The position numbers and the translations under genes are program-made. DNA of 64,000 bases, taken from NCBI GenBank assembly GCA_937895705.1, contig CALBKM010000029.1, forward strand, positions 62,001-126,000, read 5' to 3'. Below the pieces are notes generated by a model that did no database searches, was not told where the DNA came from, and worked only from the letters and a program-made list of their open reading frames with translations. The DNA is from an uncultured Clostridia bacterium. GTDB lineage: Bacteria > Bacillota > Clostridia > Lachnospirales > Lachnospiraceae. Below are positions 1 through 7,236 of this stretch, piece by piece (position 1 is the stretch's first letter; every line of letters begins with the position of its first letter).

Positions 1-46
1 TTTATTTATTTTGGCCAATCTTATTACAAAACTTCTCCCTCGTACT

Positions 47-670
47 TTACTTAAACTTTCTGAACTTTCTGAAATAAGTAATTCCGAATTCATCTAAGTC
101 CATAATGAATATTTTCCCCTGTTCCAGAGCCTCCACCACATTCATCTCCGTACCGTCCTTAAAATACACGGTAATGTATGGAGCTGCCGGCGCCCCAAAT
201 GAGTAACGGAACCTTGTGTCGTAATAAAACGGAACTACGACACACGGAAGCTCCGGCATGGTATCATCGTATGAAATCTTTTCAACAACCTTCGACTCCG
301 TAAAATACTCTACACCGTAGTAACCCAAATCTTCCGGAATAATTCTGCCGTCCTGTAATGCTTCTCTTACACGCTGTGTGGTGCCATCCTCGTAGATAAC
401 AGTCAAATATTCTTCAATTGGCTCGGAGAAATAAAAAATATTGGTATCATTTTCATAAAACTTTATAGCCTGTGGTTCTCCCTCGTATTGATAATAATCA
501 ACCTTAATCTGCTTTAACGGTGCTATCACTTCTTCCTTCAGTTCTGTTTGTTCGAGGCTGCAACCCGTCACTCCCTCCTGCAGTTCTGTTTGCTCGGAAC
601 TGCAACCTGTCAGTCCTATCATCACTACCGTAAAAATCACTCTCGACACAAAACGCAGTAACTTCCTCAT
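47..670 (-). CDS. Putative lipoprotein with internal duplications
   Basis: Uncharacterised 207-aa exported lipoprotein. Residues 1-22 form a signal peptide ending in the lipobox LTGC, so Cys23 would be lipidated. Directly after it a 14-residue unit (TGCSSEQTEL..., residues 21-34) is repeated at 35-48, so a second TGC follows the first. The mature part holds two copies of a roughly 38-residue module with the pattern DGT-x-VxEAL-x-G-x-I-x-DL-x-G-x-YF, one near residues 90-128 and one at the C-terminus. The start has an AGGGGGAA ribosome binding site. No enzyme motif is visible; the function is unknown, probably at the outer face of the membrane. Confidence 0.75.
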   Translation of the reverse strand: MRKLLRFVSRVIFTVVMIGLTGCSSEQTELQEGVTGCSLEQTELKEEVIAPLKQIKVDYYQYEGEPQAIKFYENDTNIFYFSEPIEEYLTVIYEDGTTQRVREALQDGRIIPEDLGYYGVEYFTESKVVEKISYDDTMPELPCVVVPFYYDTRFRYSFGAPAAPYITVYFKDGTEMNVVEALEQGKIFIMDLDEFGITYFRKFRKFK

Positions 671-689
671 ACGTAATTCCCCCTATAAA

Positions 690-1373
690 CTACAACAGCT
701 CAAAATCCGCCGCTCCGTGCTTGCAAATCGGACAAATATAATCCGCAGGCAACGATTCTCCCTCGTATACATAGCCACAAATTTTGCAAACGTAGGAGTT
801 GGTTGCTTTGCCGTCTTCCGCATTTGCCCCATTGGTTCCGCTTGTATTCCCACCGCCCGCATTCGCTGCTTCCGCTTTCTTCGGTGTCGGCTTGTACGGC
901 TGCTTTACGTACTTCTGATAATAATCGTAGGTCACAGGCACCTGGCTGCTGACAATATCCGCATCCGTCACCTCTACCAAAAACATAGTATGGGTATCCA
1001 GTGCAAAACTCTCGCTCACCGTTCCGCAAAAATACGCACTGCTGTTACGATTGAGACGGAAACAACCGTTGGCACAACGGGTCACATCCTCAAAGTCTTC
1101 AAACTTATCTACCTTCTTACCGCTCTGATAACCGAAATGGCTATACACGGAAAACGGTGTCTTTTCCGTCAGCACGGAAATTGTCAGCTTCCCGGTTTTT
1201 TTTATCATATCATGGGTTAAATTCTGATTACTTACACTTACCAAAAGCCGGATCGGATTCTGGGTTACCTGCATCACCGTGTTTACAATACAGGCATTAT
1301 CCTTGCCGTTCTCGTTTGCCGCCACCAGATACAATCCGTAACCGATTTGAAATAATGCATTCTGATTCATCAT
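690..1373 (-). CDS. hrb: Flavoredoxin-rubredoxin fusion (high molecular weight rubredoxin)
   Basis: The N-terminal ~160 residues are a flavin reductase-like FMN-binding split barrel (MNQNALFQIGYGLYLVA; NTVMQVTQNP). An Ala/Gly/Asn-rich linker leads to a C-terminal rubredoxin of about 37 residues with the iron ligands CKICGY and CPICKH. Such fusions (Hrb of acetogens and other clostridia) pass electrons from NAD(P)H-linked flavoproteins to O2- or NO-reducing flavodiiron proteins; the partner is not in this window. The rubredoxin is a short form lacking the loop between the two CxxC knuckles. I prefer the ATG at 1373 to that at 1379 because of its spacing from AGAGGT. It has its own promoter at 1483-1511. 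Confidence 0.85.
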   Translation of the reverse strand: MMNQNALFQIGYGLYLVAANENGKDNACIVNTVMQVTQNPIRLLVSVSNQNLTHDMIKKTGKLTISVLTEKTPFSVYSHFGYQSGKKVDKFEDFEDVTRCANGCFRLNRNSSAYFCGTVSESFALDTHTMFLVEVTDADIVSSQVPVTYDYYQKYVKQPYKPTPKKAEAANAGGGNTSGTNGANAEDGKATNSYVCKICGYVYEGESLPADYICPICKHGAADFELL

Positions 1374-1482
1374 ATTCATCTACCTCTTTCTTATTTTTTG
1401 TGATTAATTTCCTGTTTTCTGAATAAAAAAATATTTTCTAATTCCACATATTTCCTTGTTACTATGTTTCACTACTAAATAG

Positions 1483-1511
1483 ATTATACTAATATTCTCC
1501 AAAATAATCAA
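1483..1511 (-). promoter_or_regulatory. Sigma-A promoter of the hrb gene
   Basis: On the minus strand, TTGATT (1506-1511), a 17-bp spacer and TATAAT (1483-1488). It predicts a 5' leader of about 100 nt before the rubredoxin gene. It lies back to back with the plus-strand promoter at 1519-1547. Confidence 0.7.
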
Positions 1512-1518
1512 ATAAAAC

Positions 1519-1547
1519 TTGACACTTTCATAAAAAGGAATTATGCT
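1519..1547 (+). promoter_or_regulatory. Sigma-A promoter of the YwlG-like gene
   Basis: TTGACA (1519-1524), a 17-bp spacer and TATGCT (1542-1547), giving a leader of about 25 nt before the gene at 1580. The two divergent -35 boxes are only 7 bp apart, so the two genes could share regulation. Confidence 0.7.
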
Positions 1548-1579
1548 TGAAACGTAAAATAAGATTGTGAGGTATTCCT

Positions 1580-2122
1580 ATGTCTGAAATAAAAGAACAA
1601 TGTATGTCTGCTTCCCGCGAGCTTATCGAGGCCGCAGGCTTAAAGAAGGGTCAAATCCTTGTAGTAGGCTGTTCTACAAGTGAAGTATGCGGTTCCAAAA
1701 TCGGTACCGACTCCCGCCCGGAGGTGGCTGTGGATATGGTGGAGGGCATTCTCTCCGTTTGTACCGAAAAAGGCATCTACTTAGCGGCTCAGTGCTGTGA
1801 ACATTTGAACCGTGCTATCATTGTAGAACGCGCTGCGGTACCGTTTGCGGAGCCGGTCAATGTGGTTCCGCAGCCGAAGGCAGGCGGCTCTTTCGCTACC
1901 GCCCTTTACGCAAAATTATCCGATCCGGTGGCTTTGGAAGAAATCAAAGCCGACGCTGGCCTTGACATCGGCGGCACCTTAATCGGCATGCATTTAAAGA
2001 AGGTGGCAGTTCCGCTCCGTCTGTCCGTAAAGCAAATCGGTGAAGCAAATCTTTTGGCAGCACGCACCCGACCGAAATACATCGGCGGATGCAGAGCACA
2101 GTATGATGAGAAGTTGAATTAA
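1580..2122 (+). CDS. YwlG/DUF436 family protein
   Basis: 180-aa cytoplasmic protein of the conserved Firmicute family typified by B. subtilis YwlG (TIGR01440/DUF436). Recognisable stretches are ILVVGCSTSEVCG near the N-terminus, AAQCCEHLNRA in the middle and the GGSFATALYA segment. The length is normal for the family, whose biochemical role is not established. The ATG follows GAGG at a good distance, and the gene is monocistronic between its promoter and a hairpin terminator at 2145-2173. It is one of only four plus-strand protein genes here. Confidence 0.85.
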   Translation: MSEIKEQCMSASRELIEAAGLKKGQILVVGCSTSEVCGSKIGTDSRPEVAVDMVEGILSVCTEKGIYLAAQCCEHLNRAIIVERAAVPFAEPVNVVPQPKAGGSFATALYAKLSDPVALEEIKADAGLDIGGTLIGMHLKKVAVPLRLSVKQIGEANLLAARTRPKYIGGCRAQYDEKLN

Positions 2123-2144
2123 GTATTTAAGAAAAAAGAAAAAG

Positions 2145-2173
2145 TCTCCGGCAATTATACCGGAGATTTTTTT
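2145..2173. terminator. Bidirectional intrinsic terminator
   Basis: 7-bp stem TCTCCGG/CCGGAGA with an 8-nt loop and seven T on the plus strand (2167-2173). An A-rich run on the other side gives a U-tract in the minus direction. It ends the gene at 1580-2122 and the convergent gene at 2203-4191. Confidence 0.85.
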
Positions 2174-2202
2174 GTACACATATTATGTTCTTCGCATCTT
2201 CT

Positions 2203-4191
2203 CTACACGCTTTTATAGTTTTTCTCAAACTCACCAAGCGGCATCGGTTTTGCATAATAATATCCCTGAATCAAATCACATTCCTGTTCGGTAAGAAAAT
2301 CTACCTGTTCCCGGTTCTCGATACCTTCCGCAACAATCTTCATGTTTAATTTCTTTGCCAGATTAATCACTTCCGTAACAATCAGCATGCCACGGTCCAA
2401 AGAGTCTGTTCCGCGGAAAAAGTCTGCATCGATTTTTAACACATCCAGAGAAAGTTCTTTCAAAGAATTTAAAGAAGAATATCCTGCACCGAAATCATCC
2501 ATGGATACCGCGAATCCGGCTTCACGCAACTTTTTCACGGTAGAAAGCAACGTATCTTTATCATCGAAGAATGCACTTTCTGTCAACTCCAGTTCAATCA
2601 CATCATGGGGAACCTGATATTTATCCACGATTCCGCAAATGTGTTCCGCCAAATCCTCTCTAGTAAAGTGCGCCCGGGAAACATTTACGGAAATCGGGAC
2701 CACATCCCAGCCTTCCGAAATCCATTGTGCCTGTTGTTTCGCTACTTCCTCCAGCATAAAATCATCCAGCTTTAATATAAAACCGTTCTTCTCAAAAATC
2801 GGAATAAACCGATTCGGAGATACGAAACCCTCTGTCGGATGAATCCAGCGCACCAAAGCCTCAGCGCCACCCAATTTTTCTTCTCCGGTACTGAATTTCG
2901 GTTGTAAATAAACCTGAAACTCTTTATTTACCAAGGCACGCTCCATATCGTCTTCCACTTTACGTTCCCAGATTCGCTGTTTATTCATTTCAATGTTAAA
3001 GAAGGCAATCTGTTGATCCTTGTCATCTCCCAACAGTTCTCGGGCAAGCACTGCATTATTATACAGTTCTTCCACGTCCGCGGAAGAATCTTCCACCTCA
3101 CAAACACCCAGACGAAACTTCAACTTAATATTCGGAAATGTTTCATCCAACATCCGTATCAGTTCTTCCAACCGGGACGCCAGTTCCATCTCCTCGGAAT
3201 ACGTCAGCAACAAGCCAAAATCCGCTTTTTCATAATGTGCCAGGACTTCATTCCGATGAATCTTTCTTTTTACTGCGTAATAGATACGTTCAATCAGCTC
3301 TTCTCCTTTATTGATGCCGAAACAGGTACAAAAACTTCTGTATTTCTGCATCCGCAGATGAACAACCGCATACTTCCGTTTTGACAATTTTCGTTTAATC
3401 AACTTTGAACTCTTTTTCGTAAAATAAAGCCAGTTTTCACCGCCGGTAATCATATCCGTATAAATAATTTTTGTTGTTTTTCTTTGACTGATTATTACAC
3501 TTACAAAGGATATAATATAATACAGCGAAAACACGCCGATTAAAAGCCCAATCGCCACTAAAACAATCAATATCATCTGAATATCATATCCGTATACATT
3601 TACGGTATTCAACACACATACCGTATTATCTTCTGCCGGAATCAAAAACCAAACATCGAACCGCAACAAAGATTCCGTACTGTTTGTAAAAATCGTAAAA
3701 AAGTTATTGCGGATCTGTCGAAACAGAATCGACTCATTTATGGTTATTATACCGTCTTCATCCACATACAAAGAAGCTTCATTCTCTTCAAATAGAATCC
3801 TTACATCAATCTGATTTCCCAAAAACAAAAAATCCGCATCGGTTGCAGCACTCACCTTCGGAAACACACCATCACTGGACCAAACATCATTTCCTTCTTT
3901 GTCCACTACACTGATTGATTTTATATCATCGATCACGTCAAGATAAAGTTTCAATCTGCTTTTATCGCTCAATAACGAGGCATCATCACTTTCCCGGTAC
4001 AACGTTGCAACTTTAACGGACTTCTCATACCCTTCCGTGAGCTTTCTGTTACTTACCTCCATCAATACAGCCGCCGCTCCGATTGCAAACACAACAGCAA
4101 AAATAAACAGAATAAAAAACAAACCGATAACAGACGGCCAAATCCGTTTTTTCTTTAGTCGTTTTATTCTTTTCTCTTTTGTTTTTCCCAT
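2203..4191 (-). CDS. Membrane c-di-GMP phosphodiesterase (degenerate GGDEF + EAL)
   Basis: About 662 aa from the preferred start (MGKTKEKRIK, preceded by AAGGAG at 9 nt). Two membrane segments (near residues 20-45 and 205-230) flank an extracytoplasmic sensor region of ~160 residues. A GGDEF-like domain follows in which the signature is replaced by EKADFG, so it should not make c-di-GMP. The C-terminal EAL domain keeps the catalytic set: EALVRW, SVNVSR, ELELTES, DDFGAGYSS, the Lys in DVLKID, AEGIE and QGYYYAKP. The expected activity is hydrolysis of c-di-GMP to pGpG in response to an external signal. An 8-bp inverted repeat sits just upstream at 4209-4230. Confidence 0.9.
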   Translation of the reverse strand: MGKTKEKRIKRLKKKRIWPSVIGLFFILFIFAVVFAIGAAAVLMEVSNRKLTEGYEKSVKVATLYRESDDASLLSDKSRLKLYLDVIDDIKSISVVDKEGNDVWSSDGVFPKVSAATDADFLFLGNQIDVRILFEENEASLYVDEDGIITINESILFRQIRNNFFTIFTNSTESLLRFDVWFLIPAEDNTVCVLNTVNVYGYDIQMILIVLVAIGLLIGVFSLYYIISFVSVIISQRKTTKIIYTDMITGGENWLYFTKKSSKLIKRKLSKRKYAVVHLRMQKYRSFCTCFGINKGEELIERIYYAVKRKIHRNEVLAHYEKADFGLLLTYSEEMELASRLEELIRMLDETFPNIKLKFRLGVCEVEDSSADVEELYNNAVLARELLGDDKDQQIAFFNIEMNKQRIWERKVEDDMERALVNKEFQVYLQPKFSTGEEKLGGAEALVRWIHPTEGFVSPNRFIPIFEKNGFILKLDDFMLEEVAKQQAQWISEGWDVVPISVNVSRAHFTREDLAEHICGIVDKYQVPHDVIELELTESAFFDDKDTLLSTVKKLREAGFAVSMDDFGAGYSSLNSLKELSLDVLKIDADFFRGTDSLDRGMLIVTEVINLAKKLNMKIVAEGIENREQVDFLTEQECDLIQGYYYAKPMPLGEFEKNYKSV

Positions 4192-4208
4192 ATGTAACAT
4201 CTCCTTAT

Positions 4209-4230
4209 ATTGTTTCCTCATTGAAACAAT
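4209..4230. promoter_or_regulatory. Inverted repeat upstream of the EAL gene
   Basis: ATTGTTTC and GAAACAAT separated by 6 bp, directly upstream of the ribosome binding site of the phosphodiesterase gene. It could be an operator or an mRNA hairpin that affects translation; the sequence does not decide between them. Confidence 0.4.
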
Positions 4231-4320
4231 TTTTAAATTCTTTTTCGTTTATACTCTCTTATTATCAGACGATATATTTATATTATTTTTATTTTACTAC
4301 ATTTCCGCCATTATTGCAAC

Positions 4321-4346
4321 AAAAAAGAAAAGCGACTTAATGTCGC
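4321..4346 (-). terminator. Intrinsic terminator after the PHP phosphatase gene
   Basis: On the minus strand a short GCGAC/GTCGC stem (4332-4346) with a 5-nt loop is followed by an almost pure T run (complement of 4321-4331). It ends the 5171-to-4362 transcript ahead of the EAL gene. Confidence 0.7.
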
Positions 4347-4361
4347 CTTACCTTTTTATTT

Positions 4362-5171
4362 TTAAAGTATCTTTACAAAGCTTGGTACACGATTATGAAA
4401 CAGTGTAATCTCCTCAAAACCTGCTTCTGCAATGATGTTAACGGCATCGTTTATATGCCCGCCCACATTCTGAGACTTATGTGCATCCGAACCGATGGTA
4501 ATTATCCTGCCGCCCAATTCCCGATAACGCCGAATAATACTCGGATGCGGTAACATATGTCCTCCTCTGTCGATTCCGGAAGTGTTTACTTCGATTCCTT
4601 TTCCTCTTTTGATGATTTCATTTAATATCTTATCAAACAATTCCGGAAACATCTCATACAAGAAAGTATTGTCCTCATAATGAAGCCCTTTGGCAATATA
4701 TCCGATATGACCGACACAGTCATAATATGCCGTAAGTCTGTCATCCGTAACGGACTCATACACGGTTTCAAGATATCTTCTATATGCCGTAAACTTATCT
4801 TGCCCTCTCTTTGATTCCGGCAATCCGCAATCCAAGCCGGCAACACAATGGGTACTCAATAAAACATAATCAAAGTTTTGTTCCGACAAAACTTCGGCCG
4901 TTTGCTCCGCAGTCTCCGGAATATAACCAGCTTCGATACCTTTTCCGATCCTTATTTCCGGATATTTTTCTCTTAACCGGGAAATTGTCTCGTCCATCCC
5001 TGCAAAATCCGGAATACAGTCATACATTTTCATATGATGTCCCAAGTCCATATGCTCCGTAAAGCAAAGGTTCGTAACACCCGATGCCATGGCAGCCAAA
5101 ATTGCTTCTTCCGGGTCCATCTTAGAATCCGGAGAGTATGTTGTATGTATATGAAAATCAGGTAATGTCAT
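4362..5171 (-). CDS. hisK: Histidinol-phosphatase (PHP family)
   Basis: 269-aa cytoplasmic metal-dependent phosphatase of the PHP superfamily, HisK/HisJ branch, which dephosphorylates L-histidinol phosphate in histidine synthesis. Visible metal motifs are DFHIHTTYS at the N-terminus, FTEHMD, LLSTHC, GHIGY, and GSDAHKSQNVG near the C-terminus. The length matches the family (~265-270 aa). The start follows AAGGAGG and overlaps the 3' end of the upstream gene by 14 bp, so the two are co-transcribed. No other his genes are nearby, so activity on another phosphoester cannot be excluded. Confidence 0.85.
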   Translation of the reverse strand: MTLPDFHIHTTYSPDSKMDPEEAILAAMASGVTNLCFTEHMDLGHHMKMYDCIPDFAGMDETISRLREKYPEIRIGKGIEAGYIPETAEQTAEVLSEQNFDYVLLSTHCVAGLDCGLPESKRGQDKFTAYRRYLETVYESVTDDRLTAYYDCVGHIGYIAKGLHYEDNTFLYEMFPELFDKILNEIIKRGKGIEVNTSGIDRGGHMLPHPSIIRRYRELGGRIITIGSDAHKSQNVGGHINDAVNIIAEAGFEEITLFHNRVPSFVKIL

Positions 5172-5790
5172 GTTTTATTTCCTCCTTCTTCCGCCAGACC
5201 TCATACCCACTTGCAAACAGTTCCGCCACCGCCAGTTGCCGCACCGATACCTTTCCGGTGCTTCTGGTGGAGTCCACAATTCTTACCTGTTCCTTCTCTT
5301 CATCTAAAAACTCAAGAAAAAACATCACATGACTGCCTATTTTCGCAAACACGTCTCCCTGTCTGATATCCTCAAGGAGAATCTTGTCCGCAACCTTCGG
5401 AATATCTCTGGTGGCAATCTTTTTCGGCAAGTTCCAGCACCTTGTCAAAAGTCCCGAACAATCCACTCCTACACTTTGCTTACTTCCCATGCGTGACTTG
5501 TCCTCAGGCACATTCCCTGCAAGCTTCCCTTCCGCCAGACCGGCATCAAACTCCTCTATGGTAGATGCATTGCCCCAGCCGTAAGCAACGCCTTTATTTA
5601 CCTCTCCTATCTTCCACCAGCCACATTTTAGCACTTCACCCTGCCAAGTCACATCCGGCGTGTCCACCGGCACTCCGTCAAGGTCAAAGCCATGAAGTAC
5701 GTTTCGTTCAGTGGCAGTCCATTCATGATTGGCGTATTGTAAGGCAGTGGAAATGACCTGACGTCCCCAGATATTGTCCATATTACACAT
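5158..5790 (-). CDS. Cytoplasmic NlpC/P60-like cysteine peptidase or amidase
   Basis: 210 aa from the ATG at 5790 (MCNMDNIWGR), which is preceded by an AGGGGGAG ribosome binding site. The region GVDCSGLLTRCW (Cys111) followed by GSHVMFFLEF (His154) fits the Cys-His arrangement of NlpC/P60-type hydrolases. Unlike cell-wall hydrolases of that family it has no signal peptide. A longer reading from a TTG at 5856 is rejected because that TTG is the -35 box of a MerR-type promoter (5826-5856). It overlaps the histidinol-phosphatase start by 14 bp. Substrate unknown; the family call is moderate. Confidence 0.6.
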   Translation of the reverse strand: MCNMDNIWGRQVISTALQYANHEWTATERNVLHGFDLDGVPVDTPDVTWQGEVLKCGWWKIGEVNKGVAYGWGNASTIEEFDAGLAEGKLAGNVPEDKSRMGSKQSVGVDCSGLLTRCWNLPKKIATRDIPKVADKILLEDIRQGDVFAKIGSHVMFFLEFLDEEKEQVRIVDSTRSTGKVSVRQLAVAELFASGYEVWRKKEEIKHDIT

Positions 5791-5825
5791 CGTTTTCTCC
5801 CCCTGTACAAGTATTCTTATTGTAC

Positions 5826-5856
5826 AGCATACACCTTCCCCCTGGGGCAAGGTCAA
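5826..5856 (-). promoter_or_regulatory. MerR-family type promoter/operator
   Basis: On the minus strand TTGACC (5851-5856) and TATGCT (5826-5831) are separated by a 19-bp spacer, longer than the usual 17 bp. Between and across them lies a 21-bp dyad with arms ACCTT and AAGGT (5833-5853); 9 of 10 positions pair around the centre at 5843. A long spacer filled by a dyad is the architecture of promoters activated by MerR-family regulators, which twist the DNA to realign the boxes. Predicted RNA start is about 30 nt before the ATG at 5790. No merR-like gene is in the window. Confidence 0.75.
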
Positions 5857-5864
5857 GAGAAGAT

Positions 5865-6350
5865 TTAACTCTCCCTCTCATTGGTCACAATATGCACAAT
5901 CTCCTTCGGCATCTTACTCAAAAAGTCCTTCATAAAAGTCGGATAGGCTCTGTGCTTTTCAAGTTCTTCAACCGGAATCCAATACATATTTTCCTTATAA
6001 CCGCCGGTATAACTGTTACTGTTTAGCTCCTTCGTTCCTCGCGGCTTCATGAGAAAATAAAACGCCACCTCATGGCAGCGAAGACCTTCAACAGCTCCGT
6101 CCCCGTCAAAGAAATTCTCGTGAATGACCGCCAGCCGGTCCACCTCATAGAAAACACCGGTCTCTTCAAATACTTCTCTGATAACAGCCTCTTCCGCAGT
6201 CTCGTTCATATGTACTCCACCTCCGATGGAGTAAAAATAATTGTCTCTTTCATTTCCGGCAAAAAGCACACAACCTTCCTCTACAATAATCGCAGCCGCC
6301 CGGTACCGGAACCAGTTGTTTTCTTTTTCAAATCCGCAATCGTACGCCAT
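5865..6350 (-). CDS. Nudix hydrolase
   Basis: 161-aa cytoplasmic protein with a complete Nudix box: GGGVHMNE, then 7 residues, then REVFEETGV (roughly residues 44-66). The box binds Mg2+ and cleaves nucleoside diphosphates linked to another moiety. The substrate cannot be told from sequence. The N-terminus (NNWFRYRAAAIIVEEG) and ELNSNSYTGGYKENMYWIPVEELEKH are typical of small housecleaning Nudix enzymes. It follows the ComB-like gene by about 10 bp on the same strand and is probably co-transcribed with it. The MerR-type promoter of the next gene begins just past its stop codon. Confidence 0.85.
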   Translation of the reverse strand: MAYDCGFEKENNWFRYRAAAIIVEEGCVLFAGNERDNYFYSIGGGVHMNETAEEAVIREVFEETGVFYEVDRLAVIHENFFDGDGAVEGLRCHEVAFYFLMKPRGTKELNSNSYTGGYKENMYWIPVEELEKHRAYPTFMKDFLSKMPKEIVHIVTNERES

Positions 6351-6359
6351 GTTATCCTC

Positions 6360-7055
6360 CTACAATACATTCTCCCGTTCTGTTATAAATCCCCATTCAT
6401 CCTTCTTGATTCGAATTATAAACGGAAACGTATCATACTGTACACACAAAAAAAAGTCTTCCTTCGGATAAATCTCCTGTTGCTCCTCGTCAAAGAAATG
6501 TTCTCCGCCCTGTCTTTGTAAATCTGCAACACGTTGTTCAAAATCAGGCAATTCCACGCCTTCCACCAGACTCTTAATATACTCTGCACAAAGCTCATCC
6601 TCAGCCGCCGGACGTACTCCTGCATTGCCCATACATACCAAAGAAACCGTATCCGGATTCTTTTTCTTTATGTATTCAGCCACTGCCTTTGCGTTCACCA
6701 GACTGCCGGTGATAATTTCCGTGGCTTTTGTTGCATTTACAATGCCTTGCGTTCCTGCGCTGGTAGTATGAAGGATTGTCTTTCCTGTCACCGCCTCCGG
6801 CATTACCGTAGACGGCGAATTACCGAAATCAAAGCCGTCACATTTCTTTCCGTGGCGCTCTCCGATTAATACACTGCCCGGCATTTGTTCATGTAATGCA
6901 AAGGCGTCCTCTACGGAACCGATGGGCCGTATCACTTTTACACCCATGTCATACAAATAGCACTCTAAAGAAAAAGCCCGGAACACATCAATAATCACCG
7001 TCAATCCTTCCGCCTGTTTAGCACCTTCGATTAGATGTAAAATATTTATTTTCAT
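6360..7055 (-). CDS. 2-phosphosulfolactate phosphatase family protein (ComB-like)
   Basis: 231 aa from MKINILHLIEG, chosen because AAGGAGG lies 7-8 nt upstream; the in-frame ATG at 7118 has no such site. Family motifs are IIDVFRAFS, GERHGKKCDGFDFGNSP, HTTSAGTQG and the acidic segment AAEDELCAEYI. Named members hydrolyse 2-phosphosulfolactate in coenzyme M synthesis, but many bacteria without coenzyme M carry ComB homologues, so the real substrate here is open. It heads a small minus-strand group with the Nudix gene. A plus-strand promoter (7126-7134) lies in its upstream region. Confidence 0.8.
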   Translation of the reverse strand: MKINILHLIEGAKQAEGLTVIIDVFRAFSLECYLYDMGVKVIRPIGSVEDAFALHEQMPGSVLIGERHGKKCDGFDFGNSPSTVMPEAVTGKTILHTTSAGTQGIVNATKATEIITGSLVNAKAVAEYIKKKNPDTVSLVCMGNAGVRPAAEDELCAEYIKSLVEGVELPDFEQRVADLQRQGGEHFFDEEQQEIYPKEDFFLCVQYDTFPFIIRIKKDEWGFITERENVL

Positions 7056-7125
7056 AGCAGTTCCTCCTTCGTATGTGTTTCTACAGAATATACAAATAAA
7101 TCTATCTACAATTAACACTACACTA

Positions 7126-7134
7126 TGCTATAAT
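7126..7134 (+). promoter_or_regulatory. Extended -10 promoter of a candidate small RNA
   Basis: TGC followed by a perfect TATAAT (7129-7134), an extended -10 element. No good -35 box is seen at 17 bp, which is common for extended -10 promoters. It points away from both flanking minus-strand genes and toward the structured segment 7141-7230. Confidence 0.6.
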
Positions 7135-7140
7135 CATTTC

Positions 7141-7230
7141 AGAAAGAGCAACCGTCACCAAGGTAGTTAGCCTCTCGTAAAGGTTACAAATGCCCACCTT
7201 CGACAGCCAAGTACAAAGGTAGGCATTTTT
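7141..7230 (+). ncRNA. Candidate intergenic small RNA
   Basis: About 90 nt between an extended -10 promoter and a strong terminator, with no start codon or ribosome binding site. Possible helices: AAC/GTT with ACC/GGT near 7150-7168, AGCCT/AGGTT around 7169-7185, and the terminator stem ATGCC-ACCTT/AAGGT-GGCAT (7190-7226) followed by TTTTTATTTTT. The terminator overlaps the 3' end of the convergent methyltransferase gene, so the RNA could also act in antisense there. I do not recognise it as a known riboswitch or housekeeping RNA. Confidence 0.5.
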
Positions 7231-7236
7231 ATTTTT
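7190..7236 (+). terminator. Intrinsic terminator of the small RNA candidate
   Basis: Stem ATGCC+ACCTT (7190-7200) with AAGGT+GGCAT (7216-7226), one C/A mismatch, a 15-nt loop and TTTTTATTTTT. The T-tract is strong on plus and weak on minus. Confidence 0.75.

Noticed and set aside
5791..5856. N-terminal extension of the NlpC/P60-like protein from a TTG at 5856
   Set aside because: The segment contains the -35 box, dyad and -10 box of a MerR-type promoter, and a good ribosome binding site precedes the ATG at 5790.
7141..7230. Known riboswitch (c-di-GMP, preQ1, fluoride, THF) in the small RNA candidate
   Set aside because: The conserved cores of those classes were not found, and no gene follows on the plus strand.
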